From positions 108,714-172,713 of the forward strand of contig NZ_FRAJ01000005.1 in assembly GCF_900142285.1 (NCBI RefSeq): a DNA stretch of 64,000 nt, given 5' to 3'. This document shows positions 62,806-64,000 of the stretch, piece by piece (the stretch's first letter is position 1; every line of letters starts with the position of its first letter). Under the pieces are notes generated by a model that worked only from the letters and a program-made list of their open reading frames with translations, searched no databases and had not been told where the DNA came from. Both the position numbers and the translations under genes were made by a program. The stretch comes from Caminicella sporogenes DSM 14501. Lineage in GTDB: Bacteria > Bacillota > Clostridia > Peptostreptococcales > Caminicellaceae.

Positions 62806-63483
62806 TTATTCTCCAATATATCTATATAAATGCGACGGACGACCTACAGACCCATATTCCACTTCAATCTCAACTTCACCAATACTTTCCATATATTCCA
62901 AATATCTTCTAATTGTAACTTTCGATAAAGCTATATCTTCAGCGATAATTTCACTTGTAAGATATTCATTTTGATGTTTTTTCATAAATTCACGAATTCT
63001 TTGAAGTGTTTTTTTATGTAATCCTTTTTTTAAACTATTGTTTTCACTCTTTTTACAGGCCTTAGTTATAACATCTATTTCTTCCTGTTTAACTGCCTTA
63101 GTACCATGTAAAACTTTACATCTCTCAACATAATTTTCTAATGCTTTTTTTAATCTCTCATATTCAAAAGGCTTAATCAAATAATCTACAGCACCTAATT
63201 TAAGTGCTGCATCAATATTTTGAGTTTCCCTTGAAGCTGTAACTAATATAACATCTATCATCATAAATTTTTTTCTGAGTTCCTTTAAAAAATTAATACC
63301 GTCAAGCCTCGGCATATATATATCTAATATAATCAAATCAATTTTATTTTTTTTGCAAAAATCCATAGCTTCTTCACCATCTGATACTATACCGACAACA
63401 CTAAAACCATCAACACTCTCAACATATCTCTTATTTAATTCAGCTACCATTGGGTCATCTTCTACTATTAAAACTTTAATCAT
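62806..63483 (-). CDS. CitB/DcuR-type response regulator
   Basis: 225 aa. Receiver domain with VEDDPMVAEL (acidic pocket), phospho-acceptor D in LIILDIYMPRLDG, T in VTASRE and K in DYLIKPFEYERL. C-terminal winged-helix of the CitT/DcuR/MalR type (HQNEYLTSEIIAEDIALSKVTIRRYLEYMESIGEVEIEVEYG and RPSHLYR). Such regulators respond to extracellular di- or tricarboxylates via a CitA/DcuS-type kinase, which is probably encoded beyond the window. The ATG at 63483 has no ribosome site: it is five bases from the right end of the second TnpB element. Translation may be weakened or rely on element sequence. Confidence 0.92.
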   Translation of the reverse strand: MIKVLIVEDDPMVAELNKRYVESVDGFSVVGIVSDGEEAMDFCKKNKIDLIILDIYMPRLDGINFLKELRKKFMMIDVILVTASRETQNIDAALKLGAVDYLIKPFEYERLKKALENYVERCKVLHGTKAVKQEEIDVITKACKKSENNSLKKGLHKKTLQRIREFMKKHQNEYLTSEIIAEDIALSKVTIRRYLEYMESIGEVEIEVEYGSVGRPSHLYRYIGE

Positions 63484-63488
63484 CTTAA

Positions 63489-63628
63489 ACCGTTGACTTA
63501 TATCTATAAAAACCTTATAGAAAGCAACGCATACCTATAAATCTTTATAGATTTATAGATCTTATCCGATACTTCTATTATGAGGCTATAAACCTGCATA
63601 ACTCGAAGTCGCTTTCTACTTTTATGGG
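63489..63628 (-). ncRNA. Candidate omega RNA of the second TnpB element
   Basis: Same right-end scaffold as 3991-4130 with two substitutions. The guide region beyond the right end would read TTAAGATGATTAAAG, covering the start codon of the response regulator gene. Confidence 0.45.
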
Positions 63629-64000
63629 ATTGCACAGCTTTAAATTAAGCCAACGGTTTTCACCTCCTACTTTGTATTTCTGCTGTGCTTTTTTACTGCC
63701 TAGTAAACATATATTCCTTGCTCCGTTTAAATCTGCATTGATTATTTTATTTATAACTTTATCTTTGAATAAACCTCGTTTAACTCGCTTCCCACCCAAT
63801 GCATTAGTTAAATCAAGGTTATATTGTAAAAGCTCTTGTATTACTTTTATATCTTCTGTAAAACAACTTACTTTAGAAGTATAACTTTCATCTACATATT
63901 TTACTTTTATTCCATAGTCTTTTGCTTTGTATTCTATATACCTTATTAGCTTCCCAAATGGTATTTGTATGAAGTTTTGTTTGTTAGCTTTATTTAATTT
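63578..64000 (-). CDS. tnpB: TnpB RNA-guided endonuclease (C-terminal 140 residues)
   Basis: Partial: the 5' end lies outside the window. Visible residues include KQNFIQIPFGKL, VDESYTSKVS (relocated RuvC-II glutamate), LGGKRVKRGLFKDKV and INADLNGARNI (RuvC-III aspartate), ending ELCRFIAS. Compared with the copy at 4080 it has roughly one change in ten residues (for example KVINKI against EVINII), so the copies are old relative to each other but both keep open frames and catalytic residues. Confidence 0.9.
   Translation of the reverse strand, partial: KLNKANKQNFIQIPFGKLIRYIEYKAKDYGIKVKYVDESYTSKVSCFTEDIKVIQELLQYNLDLTNALGGKRVKRGLFKDKVINKIINADLNGARNICLLGSKKAQQKYKVGGENRWLNLKLCNPIKVESDFELCRFIAS

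Larger units (their letters stand above)
63489..64000 (-). mobile_element. Second TnpB element (right part; left end outside window)
   Basis: Begins ACCGTTGACTTATATC, as in the copy at 3991, and carries the same right-end hairpin (63534-63558) with one base changed (the outer G-C pair lost). The tnpB frame runs open to the window edge. The left end, target site and displaced upstream gene cannot be seen. Confidence 0.85.

Overview
This window comes from a low-GC, anaerobic Firmicute of the Clostridia/Tissierellia type. The genes that point there are a butyryl-CoA dehydrogenase/Etf cluster, an HydG-type maturase with its TM1266-family partner, PrsW, RlmN, RlmD and YqeG. It is very AT-rich, with strong AGGAGG-type ribosome sites, many TTG starts and compact intrinsic terminators. 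The species is not determinable from sequence alone. Almost every gene lies on the minus strand, so the window is probably one replichore arm. Only two small genes (49286-49528 and 54606-54869) run the other way. No rRNA, tRNA or CRISPR array was seen.

Layout, left to right. 1-2762: etfA (cut by the window edge), etfB and bcd, transcribed from a good promoter with a palindrome at its start site. 3063-6464: a diacylglycerol-kinase-like gene and a ZIP transporter, split by an IS200/IS605-type TnpB element (3991-5612) that separates the kinase start codon from its ribosome site. 6597-10234: flavodoxin, an M14 carboxypeptidase preceded by a 174-bp inverted-repeat element, and an SstT-like symporter. 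10494-13725: an iron-flavoured block. A Fur-box promoter drives two paralogous small membrane proteins; then comes a promoter, a structured leader with a terminator, a TM1266-family gene, hydG and a small gene of unknown function. 14037-23890: an ankyrin-repeat protein, an M50 protease and a maltodextrin regulon (neopullulanase, malE, malF, malG, a LacI regulator and a debranching enzyme). Two copies of one promoter-operator module control the regulon.

24043-36829 is the accessory zone. Its left part is debris: an IS3-like remnant, 5' and 3' fragments of group II introns, and transposase, Rpn-type and DUF3800 pseudogenes. Its right part is a complete type I restriction-modification operon (XRE regulator, hsdM, hsdS, hsdR, plus an uncharacterised 236-aa gene). 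From 36980 on is ordinary core genome: RNA methyltransferases, HAD phosphatases, PrsW, a small alarmone synthetase, a 5'-nucleotidase with LysM, a peptidoglycan endopeptidase, PilZ, PEP carboxykinase, TrmB and a diacylglycerol glucosyltransferase. The right end is a malate/citrate module (2-hydroxycarboxylate transporter, malic enzyme, CitB/DcuR-type response regulator). A second TnpB element then interrupts the sequence 5 bp before the regulator's start codon.

Recurring themes. First, mobile sequences sit exactly between ribosome site and start codon: shown for the kinase, likely for the response regulator, and suspected for the M14 gene. Second, regulation is unusually legible: LacI operators over +1, a Fur box over +1, an XRE operator over +1 of the restriction operon, an intra-operon terminator between malE and malF, and a candidate attenuator before the TM1266-hydG pair.
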